DNA of 10,501 bases, taken from positions 1 to 10,501 of the forward strand of contig CATJZH010000147.1 of NCBI GenBank assembly GCA_949746285.1, in the 5' to 3' direction. The stretch is from an uncultured Clostridia bacterium. Lineage in GTDB: Bacteria > Bacillota > Clostridia > TANB77 > CAG-508. Under the pieces are notes generated by a model that was not told the DNA's origin, searched no databases, and saw only the letters and a program-made list of their open reading frames with translations. The translations under genes were made by a program, and so were the position numbers. Position 1 is the first letter of the stretch; each line of letters opens with the position of its first letter. Shown here piece after piece: positions 1-7,085 of the stretch.

Positions 1-4
1 ATTT

Positions 5-730
5 ATGAAAAGAAAATTTATTTGGAAGATTTTAATTTATTTTATTATTTATAGTATAGCAGGATTTTTTATTGAAACTATATATGCTATTTTCACAAAA
101 GGAATGTTAGAAAGCAGACAAAGTTTTCTATATGGCCCATTTTGTATAGTTTATGGGATTGCTGCTATTGCTTTAGTTTTAACATTAAGTAAGTATAAAA
201 ATAATAACATAAAATTATTTTTTTACGGAATGCTTATAGGATGTACAGTAGAGTATTTAGCAAGTTATATAGGAGAAGTAGTACTACATGTAAAGTGGTG
301 GGATTATTCTAACGACTTTTTAAATATAAATGGAAGGACTTGTTTATATTATGCAATAATGTGGGGAAGCTTAACAATTCCATTAATAAAGTATATAAAT
401 CCTTTTTTAGATAACTGTATAGAAAAAGTTATAAATAAAGTATCACATACGTTTTTGAAAACATGTATTACAACAATTACATTGTTTATGACTTTAGACG
501 GAATATTAACTTGTTATGCATTAGATAGTTTTTTAATAAGAGTGGCAAATGAATACAATATAACAATAACAGGTATAGATATAGCTAAGGATAATGATAT
601 AGGAAATTATTTTTCTAATGAGAAGATGATGATGACATATCCTAATATGATTGTAATTAATGAAAGAAATGAAGATGTGTATTTAGAATCGATATTAAAA
701 GATGTGAAAAATTATTATTATAAGTTTTAA
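5..730 (+). CDS. CmpB-like (DUF1113, 'putative ABC transporter permease') integral membrane protein
   Basis: A 241-residue membrane protein of the family annotated as putative ABC-transporter type IV or CmpB (DUF1113); the biochemical role of the family is not established. The N-terminal half has the family layout: a first membrane helix (about residues 8-30) ending in a G-F-F-I-E-T segment, then the loop S-F-L-Y-G-P-F-C-I-V-Y-G (40-51), which matches the usual GxLxGPxCPIYG motif. Further helices lie at about 49-62, 70-92, 112-130 and 150-172, with the conserved W-D-Y-S (99-102) and N-I-N-G-R (107-111). The last 70 residues are soluble and family-variable. The ATG lies four bases from the window edge, so its ribosome site is out of view, but the start agrees with family alignment. 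No partner ATPase is adjacent on the visible side. Family assignment is fairly sure; transport function is not demonstrated. Confidence 0.78.
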   Translation: MKRKFIWKILIYFIIYSIAGFFIETIYAIFTKGMLESRQSFLYGPFCIVYGIAAIALVLTLSKYKNNNIKLFFYGMLIGCTVEYLASYIGEVVLHVKWWDYSNDFLNINGRTCLYYAIMWGSLTIPLIKYINPFLDNCIEKVINKVSHTFLKTCITTITLFMTLDGILTCYALDSFLIRVANEYNITITGIDIAKDNDIGNYFSNEKMMMTYPNMIVINERNEDVYLESILKDVKNYYYKF

Positions 731-736
731 TAATCA

Positions 737-815
737 AATTTGGACGTTTGTTACTGAGGCTGTTAAATTTTAATTGCTACAGCCTCACTACTCATTTTCA
801 TAAACATCCCAAATT
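737..815 (+). other. Large imperfect stem-loop; possible terminator or structured repeat element
   Basis: The core is a perfect 9-bp stem, TGAGGCTGT (755-763) pairing with ACAGCCTCA (779-787), with a 15-nt loop. Outside it, a second arm pair, 737-751 with 801-815, forms about 14 of 15 pairs (one C-A mismatch, one G-U pair, one bulged C at 808), so about 80 nt could fold as a two-stage hairpin. It begins just after the stop of the upstream gene and ends before the next promoter, so it may end transcription. There is no good T-run straight after the core stem, so a plain intrinsic terminator is not certain. A small palindromic repeat is the alternative. Confidence 0.5.
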
Positions 816-831
816 GGTCACATAATTAGTC

Positions 832-860
832 TTGTAAAATAATTAAGTTAGTGATAATAT
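832..860 (+). promoter_or_regulatory. Putative sigma-A-type promoter for the flippase/ART/nadE genes
   Basis: TTGTAA (832-837) is followed after 17 bp by TAATAT (855-860); an overlapping GATAAT at 853-858 is an alternative -10. It lies about 20 bp before the AAAGGAG ribosome site (882-888) of the flippase gene. This is the only plausible promoter seen ahead of the three-gene block. Confidence 0.4.
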
Positions 861-900
861 AAGAACAGTAATATATGATATAAAGGAGATTATAATAAAA

Positions 901-2403
901 TTGGCTAAAAAGAGTATTGCGAAAAATTACATATATAATATGATATATCAAGTTTTAATACTTATATTACCACTTATAACAACCCCATATTTATCAAGAG
1001 TATTAGGTGCAGAAGGTATTGGAATATATAGTTATACATATGCAATAGTTACATATTTTATATTATTTGGTTCATTAGGTGTTGCGTTATATGGTCAAAG
1101 AGAAATAGCGTATGCACAAGAAAATAAAGAAAAAAGAAAAAAAGTTTTTATTGAAATAGTTATATTTAGATTTATAACTATACTGCTTTCGACTATAATT
1201 TACTTTTTTGCTTTTGTAAATGGAAAAGAGTATCAAATTTATTATACAATACTAATGTTAGAATTAGTAGCAGCTGCTTTCGATATAAGTTGGTTTTTTC
1301 AAGGTTTAGAAGAGTTCAAAAAAACAGTTACAAGAAATGTTTTAGTAAGAATATGTAGTGTTACATTAGTATTTATATTAGTAAAAACTAAAGAAGATTT
1401 AGCTAAATTTACATTAATATATTCGCTTGCAGATTTACTTGGTAATTTATCATTATGGTTATATTTACCAAAATATTTAAAAGGAATAAAAGTAGAGAAA
1501 ATTAGTATAAAACAGCATTTGCCACACATAATTTTATTGTTTATTCCACAAATAGCAAATCAAATATATAATATATTAGATACAACAATGATAGGATGGC
1601 TTGTAAAAGATAAATCTGAAACAGGATATTATGAACAAGGGCATAAAGTAATAAGACTATTGCTTACAATAGTAAATTCATTAGGTGTTGTTATGATACC
1701 AAGAATGGCAAATGCATTTGCAAATAATGATAAAAAACAGATAAATTCATATATGAAAATGTCATTTAGATTTACATTCTTTTTATCATTTCCAATAATG
1801 TTTGGTATAATTAGTATTTCAAATGCTTTTGTACCAGTGTTTTTTGGTAGTGGATATGATAAAGTAAATTATATTATATATTTGCTAAGTCCAATGATAT
1901 TATTAATGGGAATAGCAAATGTTATAGGAACACAGTATTTATTACCTACAAAAAGGCAAAAAGAATATACTTTTTCAGTTACTGTAGGAGTAATAGTTAA
2001 TTTTATATTAAATTATATTTTAATTACTTTATATGAATCAATAGGTGCAGCAATAGCAACAGTACTTTCACAATTAGTAGTTGATATATTACAATATAAT
2101 CATATAAAAGATGAAATAAAAATAAAAGATTTAATTAAAGTTTGTGCAAATTATGTTATTTCAGCATTAATAATGTTTATATGTTGTTTTGCGATAAAAA
2201 CAATATTAAATACAACTGAAGTTTCAGAAATTATACGAAATTTATCTCCAAATAAACAAATTTTAAATATAGCTTTAATAATATCTCAAGTATGCGTAGG
2301 AGTAATGTCATATTTTGCAATGTTAGTTGTATTAAAAGATGATTATGTATTTAAATTTATAGATAAAATAAAATCACAGATTTTTAAAAGAAAAGTTTCT
2401 TAA
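901..2403 (+). CDS. Polysaccharide/oligosaccharide flippase (Wzx-like, MOP superfamily)
   Basis: A 500-residue polytopic membrane protein of the Wzx/RfbX branch of the MOP flippase superfamily, which moves lipid-linked oligosaccharide repeat units across the cytoplasmic membrane. Family landmarks are the N-terminal P-L-I-T-T-P-Y-L-S-R-V-L-G (24-36) with G-I-G-I-Y-S-Y-T (39-46), the D-I-S-W-F-F-Q-G-L-E segment (128-137), and D-T-T-M-I-G (227-232) with G-Y-Y-E-Q-G (242-247). Hydrophobic stretches fit 12-14 helices and the length is usual. The start is TTG: AAAGGAG lies 12 nt upstream, and only this start keeps the conserved K-K-S-I-A-K-N-Y opening; the next ATG, codon 14, would cut it. No glycosyltransferase or polymerase gene is nearby, so the substrate is unknown and the gene looks like an orphan flippase. 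It is followed after 16 nt by the ART gene, probably on the same transcript. Confidence 0.9.
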   Translation: MAKKSIAKNYIYNMIYQVLILILPLITTPYLSRVLGAEGIGIYSYTYAIVTYFILFGSLGVALYGQREIAYAQENKEKRKKVFIEIVIFRFITILLSTIIYFFAFVNGKEYQIYYTILMLELVAAAFDISWFFQGLEEFKKTVTRNVLVRICSVTLVFILVKTKEDLAKFTLIYSLADLLGNLSLWLYLPKYLKGIKVEKISIKQHLPHIILLFIPQIANQIYNILDTTMIGWLVKDKSETGYYEQGHKVIRLLLTIVNSLGVVMIPRMANAFANNDKKQINSYMKMSFRFTFFLSFPIMFGIISISNAFVPVFFGSGYDKVNYIIYLLSPMILLMGIANVIGTQYLLPTKRQKEYTFSVTVGVIVNFILNYILITLYESIGAAIATVLSQLVVDILQYNHIKDEIKIKDLIKVCANYVISALIMFICCFAIKTILNTTEVSEIIRNLSPNKQILNIALIISQVCVGVMSYFAMLVVLKDDYVFKFIDKIKSQIFKRKVS

Positions 2404-2419
2404 AAAGTGAGGAGAAAAA

Positions 2420-4393
2420 ATGAATTTAGAAGAAGCTTATGAAAATATAAAAGTAACAGAAGAAGAGGAAAAATCAATTAGGAAATATTTAGGTTTTAAT
2501 CATAGTGCTATAAACATATTAAGCGACTTCACCGCTTATAATTATTGTAATGTAGCCAGAGAAAGATGGCATTTACCTGAAACAGAAGAAGAATTTAAAG
2601 CCAATATAGAAGATTTTGTTAATATATATTCTGTTATGTGTAAAGAAAGAAATCAAGGTGAATTACCAATAAATTTAATAAGAGGGACTTCAACTGATTA
2701 TTTTCAAAAAATAGGAGGAGAAACTAAAAGATTCCTTTCTACTACTACAAAACAAGAAATAGCTAAAAGATTTTGCAAATACCAAGATTCAGCAATAGTT
2801 GATATTATTGTTAAAGATGATGTTCCATTTTTATATGCAGAAAATTATAGACCTGATAATAATGTAAGTGAATCAGAATATATTATTGCACCATTTTGTA
2901 AGGTGGATAAAAAACAAATGATTAGTGGCAATAAAAATTCATATACTTATTATGATTTAGTTTTAAGTAAACCGTGTTTAGAGGAAAAAAGTAATGATGA
3001 ATTATCAGATTTATACGATAAGCTTGTAAAAGGATTTCAACAGAATGTTAAAGATATGAAAGAAGAAATAGATGCTATTGAGACAATTATAAGTATACAA
3101 GAAAGTACTAGAGTTTCTACTAGAGAAATTGCATCAAGAATATCAGAATTGCACGAAAAAGCGTCTGCTTTAACAACAAAAACACAAGAATTTTCCTCTA
3201 ATTTGGAAACCTTGTTGAAAGGATTGTGTAGACAAAAGGAATTGGAAATAGATAAGTCTATGGAAATAATAGAAGAAGATAGAAGGCAAAAACAAATGAA
3301 AGCAGAAGAAGAAAAAAGAGAAAATGAGAGATTAGAAAAAGTAAATGGATTATCTTCAAAACTTTCGCATACGCCTAGTAAAGTTGATAAATTATTTTCT
3401 ACTATTTCTACTACATATGAACAGTTAATAAATAACGAAAATGCGGGTAAAATTATTTCTAGAAAATTAGGAGTAAACTTAGGAAGGACATTAAATAAAG
3501 TTAGTCTTGATGAAAAAATTGGTAAAATAAAGGAAAACCTTGAAACAATAAAACAAAAATGTGAATCTTCTGGAATTACATTTGAATCTTCGTTAGAAGA
3601 TGTATTAAAAACTTCTGATGAAATGACACCATTATTTGATGGAGTGACATATAGTCTAGAACTTGTTAGGAATTTTTCTGATATTGGAAATTCTCACAAA
3701 TTCCAAATAGATAATGATATTAAAAGAAGCTTATATGAAAAAGTTTATAATATAATAAGAAAATCTAGAATCGAAAAATATACTCAAGAATATGAAGATG
3801 TTAGTGAAGAAAAAGTAGGATTTTTTGGAAGAATAATGGGGAAAGACATTTTAAAGGAAGAAAAATTAGCAAATATTAATTTAAAAATAAAGTTAGAACA
3901 AACATCAATACCAGAAACAAAAACAAAATATAGTGTACAAGATATGTTAGCAGAAATTTATGCAGCAGCTATATCAGAATTTGAAGGTCAGTTTTCTCCT
4001 GAAATGGCAGAAATTTTTTCAATTATAAAAAGTACATATGGCGCTAAAAACACACAACCATTTTCAGATGAGCATATTAGCAATTTAGCGATGGAAAAAA
4101 TAGCGGCAAAGGAAAAATCAAATTTACCTATTGAGCAAAATAGAAAAAGAAGACTTTTCGGAAAAACTAAAGAAGAAATAGAAAGATTAAAAGCAGAAAA
4201 TAGTAAATTACAAATAAAAGTAGAAGAAAGTTTATATAATGCTAATAAATGGGCTACTCAAAATAATGGACAAAATCAAGATTATACTTCATTTTTTGAA
4301 AATCAATTAAATGGAGTATTAGTATCAACTAAAGATCCAAAAGAGCGAGCAGAAGAAAATCTAGATAAAACAAGATATTTATGGGAGCAATAA
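2420..4393 (+). CDS. Predicted ADP-ribosyltransferase (R-S-E, exoenzyme-like fold) with long helical C-terminal region
   Basis: A 657-residue protein whose first ~185 residues match the R-S-E ADP-ribosyltransferase layout (ADPrib_exo_Tox type), which transfers ADP-ribose from NAD+ to a target. Visible in order: helix with A-I-N-I-L (30-34), equivalent to the family IN..L motif; N-L-I-R-G-T (85-90) with the NAD-binding arginine R88; F-L-S-T-T-T (105-110), the STS motif; and S-E-S-E-Y-I-I-A-P-F (150-159), giving the E-x-E pair E151/E153. E-x-E suggests arginine as target, by family precedent. Residues 190-310 are charged and coiled-coil-like; 310-657 are helical and unrecognised, including a G-F-F-G-R stretch (467-471) and a final Leu/Glu/Lys coil (584-606). 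There is no signal peptide or membrane helix, so it should act in the cytoplasm unless exported unconventionally. GAGGAG lies 5 nt before the ATG. It sits 16 nt after the flippase and 1 nt before nadE. Codons are somewhat more mixed than in neighbours (more TTG, ACG), hinting at acquisition. Target and role are unknown. Confidence 0.82.
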   Translation: MNLEEAYENIKVTEEEEKSIRKYLGFNHSAINILSDFTAYNYCNVARERWHLPETEEEFKANIEDFVNIYSVMCKERNQGELPINLIRGTSTDYFQKIGGETKRFLSTTTKQEIAKRFCKYQDSAIVDIIVKDDVPFLYAENYRPDNNVSESEYIIAPFCKVDKKQMISGNKNSYTYYDLVLSKPCLEEKSNDELSDLYDKLVKGFQQNVKDMKEEIDAIETIISIQESTRVSTREIASRISELHEKASALTTKTQEFSSNLETLLKGLCRQKELEIDKSMEIIEEDRRQKQMKAEEEKRENERLEKVNGLSSKLSHTPSKVDKLFSTISTTYEQLINNENAGKIISRKLGVNLGRTLNKVSLDEKIGKIKENLETIKQKCESSGITFESSLEDVLKTSDEMTPLFDGVTYSLELVRNFSDIGNSHKFQIDNDIKRSLYEKVYNIIRKSRIEKYTQEYEDVSEEKVGFFGRIMGKDILKEEKLANINLKIKLEQTSIPETKTKYSVQDMLAEIYAAAISEFEGQFSPEMAEIFSIIKSTYGAKNTQPFSDEHISNLAMEKIAAKEKSNLPIEQNRKRRLFGKTKEEIERLKAENSKLQIKVEESLYNANKWATQNNGQNQDYTSFFENQLNGVLVSTKDPKERAEENLDKTRYLWEQ

Positions 4394-4394
4394 T

Positions 4395-5153
4395 ATGTTA
4401 GATAAACAAAAATTAATTTTAGAATCAGAAAATGCAGTTACTTGGATAAAAAAGTATGTTGAAGAAAATAAATCAAAAGGTGTAGTAATTGGAAATAGTG
4501 GTGGAAAAGATTCAGCAACAGTTATAGCTATGGCAACAAAAGCTTTGGGAAAAGAAAAGGTATTAACTGTAGCAATGCCATGCAATTCAAATAAAGAAGA
4601 TTTAGAAGATGCAAAATTAGTTTCAAATAAATTTGAAGTGCCTTTTATAGAAATTGATTTAGCTAAAATTTATAATGAGTATGAGAACACAATAACTAGA
4701 GTAATTGAAACAAATATAAGTGACAATTCAAAAACTAATATAAAACCAAGATTAAGAATGACAACATTATATGCAATAGCTCAAACTATGGAATATTTAG
4801 TTATTGGAACAGGAAATTTATGTGAAATACTAGTTGGTTATACTACCAAATGGGGAGATAGTGCCTATGATTTTAATCCAATTGGAAATTTTACTGCAAC
4901 AGAAGTTTTAGAAATTGGAAAATATTTAGGAGTGCCAGATAAAATATTAAAAAAATCTCCGAATGACGGATTAGGAATGAAAACAGATGAGGAAAAAATG
5001 GGAGTTACATATAAACAAATAGAAAAATATATTGAGACAGGAAGAACGGATGATGCAGCAATGAAAATTATAGAAAAGTTAAATAATTCTACACAGCATA
5101 AAAGAAAAAAAGTTCCAATATATACATTTGAAAGAAAAAAGTTTTTGATGTAA
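4395..5153 (+). CDS. nadE: NH3-dependent NAD(+) synthetase
   Basis: A 252-residue short-form NAD synthetase, which adenylates deamido-NAD+ with ATP and amidates it using ammonia, the last step of NAD+ synthesis in the cytoplasm. The N-type ATP-pyrophosphatase P-loop S-G-G-K-D-S is at 35-40. Also present are N-I-K-P-R-L-R-M-T-T-L-Y (115-126), G-T-G-N-L-C-E (138-144), V-G-Y-T-T-K-W-G-D (147-155), and P-N-D-G-L-G with T-D-E-E-K-M-G (189-203), all at expected family positions. There is no N-terminal glutaminase domain, so ammonia must come from outside the chain; the length is normal for this form. The ATG follows the ART stop codon TAA (4391-4393) by one base, and its ribosome site GGGAG (4383-4387) lies within the ART coding end, so translation is probably coupled. 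All key motifs are intact. Whether the genome has another nadE cannot be seen. Confidence 0.95.
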   Translation: MLDKQKLILESENAVTWIKKYVEENKSKGVVIGNSGGKDSATVIAMATKALGKEKVLTVAMPCNSNKEDLEDAKLVSNKFEVPFIEIDLAKIYNEYENTITRVIETNISDNSKTNIKPRLRMTTLYAIAQTMEYLVIGTGNLCEILVGYTTKWGDSAYDFNPIGNFTATEVLEIGKYLGVPDKILKKSPNDGLGMKTDEEKMGVTYKQIEKYIETGRTDDAAMKIIEKLNNSTQHKRKKVPIYTFERKKFLM

Positions 5154-5170
5154 AATTAAGAAAAAATTAA

Positions 5171-5198
5171 TTGTTTTTTGTCACAATAGTAGTATAAT
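5171..5198 (+). promoter_or_regulatory. Putative promoter of the DUF308 gene
   Basis: A perfect TATAAT (5193-5198) lies 16 bp after TTGTTT (5171-5176), about 25 bp before the GGGAGG ribosome site. The spacer contains the small palindrome TTGTCACAA (5178-5186). The -35 box is weak, so the call rests mainly on the -10. Confidence 0.5.
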
Positions 5199-5236
5199 AT
5201 AAATACCATAATATATAAAAAATGGGAGGTATAAAA

Positions 5237-5776
5237 ATGGAATATATTAGTAAGATTTTCAAGAAAACAGGAATGTATTCGCTTATATCATCAATAGTAT
5301 TTGTAGTATTAGGAATTATACTTATAGTAAATCCTGAAACAACAATAACTGTTATTTCTTACATATTTGGAATAATGTTTATGCTAGTAGGAGCATATAA
5401 AGCTGCAAACTATTTTATAAATAAAGGAAATTACGATTTATATAATTATGATTTAGCTTTTGGAATAATAGCAATCGTATTAGGCATAGTAACAATAGCA
5501 TACGGAAAAGAAATTATTGCTATATTTAGAATTCTAGTTGGATTATGGATAATTTATAGTGCAATAATGAGATTAAGTTTATCTTTAAAATTAAAAACTT
5601 TAGGAGCAGACGCTTGGACATATAGTCTAATAATATCAATAGTAATGCTTATATGTGGTATATATGTAATGGCAACAAACATAATAATGGTAACAATTGG
5701 TATAGCCATACTTGTGTATTCAATTCTAGATATAATTGAAAATGTAATATTTTTATCAAATATAAAAGACATATAG
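5237..5776 (+). CDS. DUF308 / HdeD-like membrane protein
   Basis: A 179-residue, almost wholly hydrophobic protein with about six membrane helices (roughly 12-31, 37-60, 73-90, 93-116, 127-146, 149-173) in three pairs. This matches the DUF308/HdeD family, named from the E. coli acid-resistance membrane protein. Pair-internal similarity is visible: V-L-G-I-I-L-I-V-N-P (24-33) and V-L-G-I-V-T-I-A-Y-G (81-90), and I-M-F-M-L-V-G-A-Y-K (46-55) and R-I-L-V-G-L-W-I-I-Y (98-107), as expected for repeated hairpins. The molecular function is unknown. The ATG at 5237 is chosen because GGGAGG (5224-5229) lies 7 nt upstream; the in-frame ATG at 5222 overlaps that ribosome site and is unlikely. It has its own promoter after nadE, and is followed 80 nt later by a glycosidase gene with a separate promoter. 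A stress role is inferred by name only. Confidence 0.82.
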   Translation: MEYISKIFKKTGMYSLISSIVFVVLGIILIVNPETTITVISYIFGIMFMLVGAYKAANYFINKGNYDLYNYDLAFGIIAIVLGIVTIAYGKEIIAIFRILVGLWIIYSAIMRLSLSLKLKTLGADAWTYSLIISIVMLICGIYVMATNIIMVTIGIAILVYSILDIIENVIFLSNIKDI

Positions 5777-5793
5777 AAATATAAAATATACTA

Positions 5794-5822
5794 TAGACAA
5801 AAGTCGATTTTTCATATAAAAT
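5794..5822 (+). promoter_or_regulatory. Putative promoter of the phosphodiester glycosidase gene
   Basis: TAGACA (5794-5799) and TAAAAT (5817-5822) are each 5/6 matches to consensus with a 17-bp spacer. The spacer holds a near-palindromic AAAAGTCGATTTT (from about 5800). The AAAGGA ribosome site (5844-5849) follows about 20 bp downstream. Confidence 0.5.
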
Positions 5823-5856
5823 GTAAATGTTAATTTTAGCGAGAAAGGACACTTAA

Positions 5857-7038
5857 ATGGAAAATAGCACAATAGATAAAGAAAGAGTAAGAAGAAGTAG
5901 AAAATCAAGAATCGAAGAAGAAAATAAAAAAACTAGAGCTCAAATAAAAAGAAGAAGAGTTACATCAAATTCTAAAGGAAAAGTAGTAACAAATATATTT
6001 ACGTTTTTATTTTCATTAGGAACTATAGGAATAATAGTAGTATTATTTTTGTTATATGGACCATATTCAGGATTTAGAGAATGGTTAGTAACTACAGCAA
6101 TGACAACAATGACACATCAATACTTTGCCACTTGGTTTTATGATGAAGAAACAATAAAGTACATATTAGATAAAAATAAAGTAGTAGAAATAGACGAAAC
6201 AACAGATGCAAATGCAATAAATTTTGGCTCAAATATGAAAGAAAACTATGAAAACGAGTATGAAAGACAAATTTTAGAAAGAGACCAAAAAAACAATGAC
6301 TATAAAATAGTAGAAATTTCTGAAAAGAAATATGATGGGTATTTAGTTGCAGTATATGATGCTTCAAGAATAAAAGCAGTTTGTACAGAGAACTTAGGAA
6401 AATCTGGACAATATTTAACAACTATGGCAAAAAATAATGATGCATTAATTGCAATAAATGGTGGAGGATTTAACGATCCAAATTTCAATAGTACAGGAGG
6501 ACAACCATTAGGAATTACTGTATGTGATGGCGTTTACAAAACAAAAGATTCATATAGTGGAGCAGGAGGAATTATAGGTTTCACAGAAGAAGATAAATTA
6601 GTATTAGGAAAAATGAGTTTATCTGAAGCAAAAAATCAAGGAATAAGAGATGCTGTTACTTTTGGACCATATTTAATAGTAAATGGAAAGGCTTCATCAG
6701 TAGTAGGAAATGGAGGCTGGGGAACAGCACCAAGAACAGCTATTGGTCAGAGAAAAGATGGAGTAGTATTATTTTTAGTATTAAATGGAAGAACTGCAGG
6801 AAAACCAGGTGCAGATATGGATGATTTAATAGAAGTTATGCAAAGATATGGTGCATATAATGCAGCAAATTTAGATGGAGGAACATCTAGTGTTTTAGTA
6901 GTAAATGATACTATAGTAAATGACCCAATAGATAGCACAGGAGCACATAAAACAAGACCTATATCAACAGGATTTATATTGACAAAAGATGATAGTGATG
7001 ATAGTGATCATACTCTTGTAGAGGAAAAATTAAAATAA
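5857..7038 (+). CDS. Membrane-anchored phosphodiester glycosidase family protein (NAGPA domain)
   Basis: A 393-residue protein with a NAGPA/phosphodiester glycosidase domain (PF09992 type), a family named from the human enzyme that uncovers mannose-6-phosphate and found in bacteria near exopolysaccharide and wall genes. A very basic tail (residues 9-42) precedes one membrane helix (about 44-67), predicting a cytoplasmic N-terminus and an external catalytic domain (about 148-376). Conserved motifs are I-N-G-G-G-F (200-205), F-G-P-Y-L-I-V-N-G-K (269-278), A-P-R-T-A-I-G (291-297), N-L-D-G-G-T-S-S (338-345) and R-P-I-S-T-G-F (367-373), all intact. The likely substrate is a sugar-phosphodiester in the wall or capsule, but this is inference. 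The C-terminus is acidic (D-D-S-D-D-S-D, 378-384), coded partly by two tandem GATGATAGT copies (6988-7005). The start is set by AAAGGA 7 nt upstream. Its transcript ends at the 7048-7085 hairpin. Confidence 0.88.
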   Translation: MENSTIDKERVRRSRKSRIEEENKKTRAQIKRRRVTSNSKGKVVTNIFTFLFSLGTIGIIVVLFLLYGPYSGFREWLVTTAMTTMTHQYFATWFYDEETIKYILDKNKVVEIDETTDANAINFGSNMKENYENEYERQILERDQKNNDYKIVEISEKKYDGYLVAVYDASRIKAVCTENLGKSGQYLTTMAKNNDALIAINGGGFNDPNFNSTGGQPLGITVCDGVYKTKDSYSGAGGIIGFTEEDKLVLGKMSLSEAKNQGIRDAVTFGPYLIVNGKASSVVGNGGWGTAPRTAIGQRKDGVVLFLVLNGRTAGKPGADMDDLIEVMQRYGAYNAANLDGGTSSVLVVNDTIVNDPIDSTGAHKTRPISTGFILTKDDSDDSDHTLVEEKLK

Positions 7039-7047
7039 TTAATACAT

Positions 7048-7085
7048 AACTTATAAAAAGCAGCGTATGCTGCTTTTTATAAGTT
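7048..7085. terminator. Bidirectional intrinsic terminator between convergent genes
   Basis: Perfect 17-bp inverted repeat: arm 7048-7064, loop GTAT (7065-7068), arm 7069-7085, with GC-rich AAAGCAGC/GCTGCTTT next to the loop. Read from either strand the GC core is followed by a T5 run, so it can end both the glycosidase transcript and the ZIP transcript. Its right end overlaps the last base of the ZIP stop codon (7085-7087). Confidence 0.92.

Noticed and set aside
1299..1529. Minus-strand open frame inside the flippase gene
   Set aside because: It lies wholly inside a well-matched coding gene, has no recognisable product, and its composition is that of an antisense shadow. The same holds for minus frames at 4379-4585, 5554-5852, 6092-6938 and 9892-10095, and for the plus frame at 7230-7463 opposite ZIP.
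5178..5186. TTGTCACAA as the same operator as the vanW promoter palindrome
   Set aside because: The arms are only 4 bp and the spacing differs (1 versus 3 bases), so a shared regulator is not supported.
5154..5221. Terminator between nadE and the DUF308 gene
   Set aside because: The A-run/T-run pairing at about 5161-5179 has no GC core, so it is unlikely to be a stable intrinsic terminator.
5222..5236. Upstream ATG at 5222 giving five more residues on the DUF308 protein
   Set aside because: This ATG overlaps the GGGAGG ribosome site that serves the ATG at 5237, and it has no ribosome site of its own.
6988..7005. Tandem GATGATAGT copies as a regulatory or phase-variable repeat
   Set aside because: There are only two 9-bp units, and a change in number would keep the frame and simply lengthen an acidic tail.
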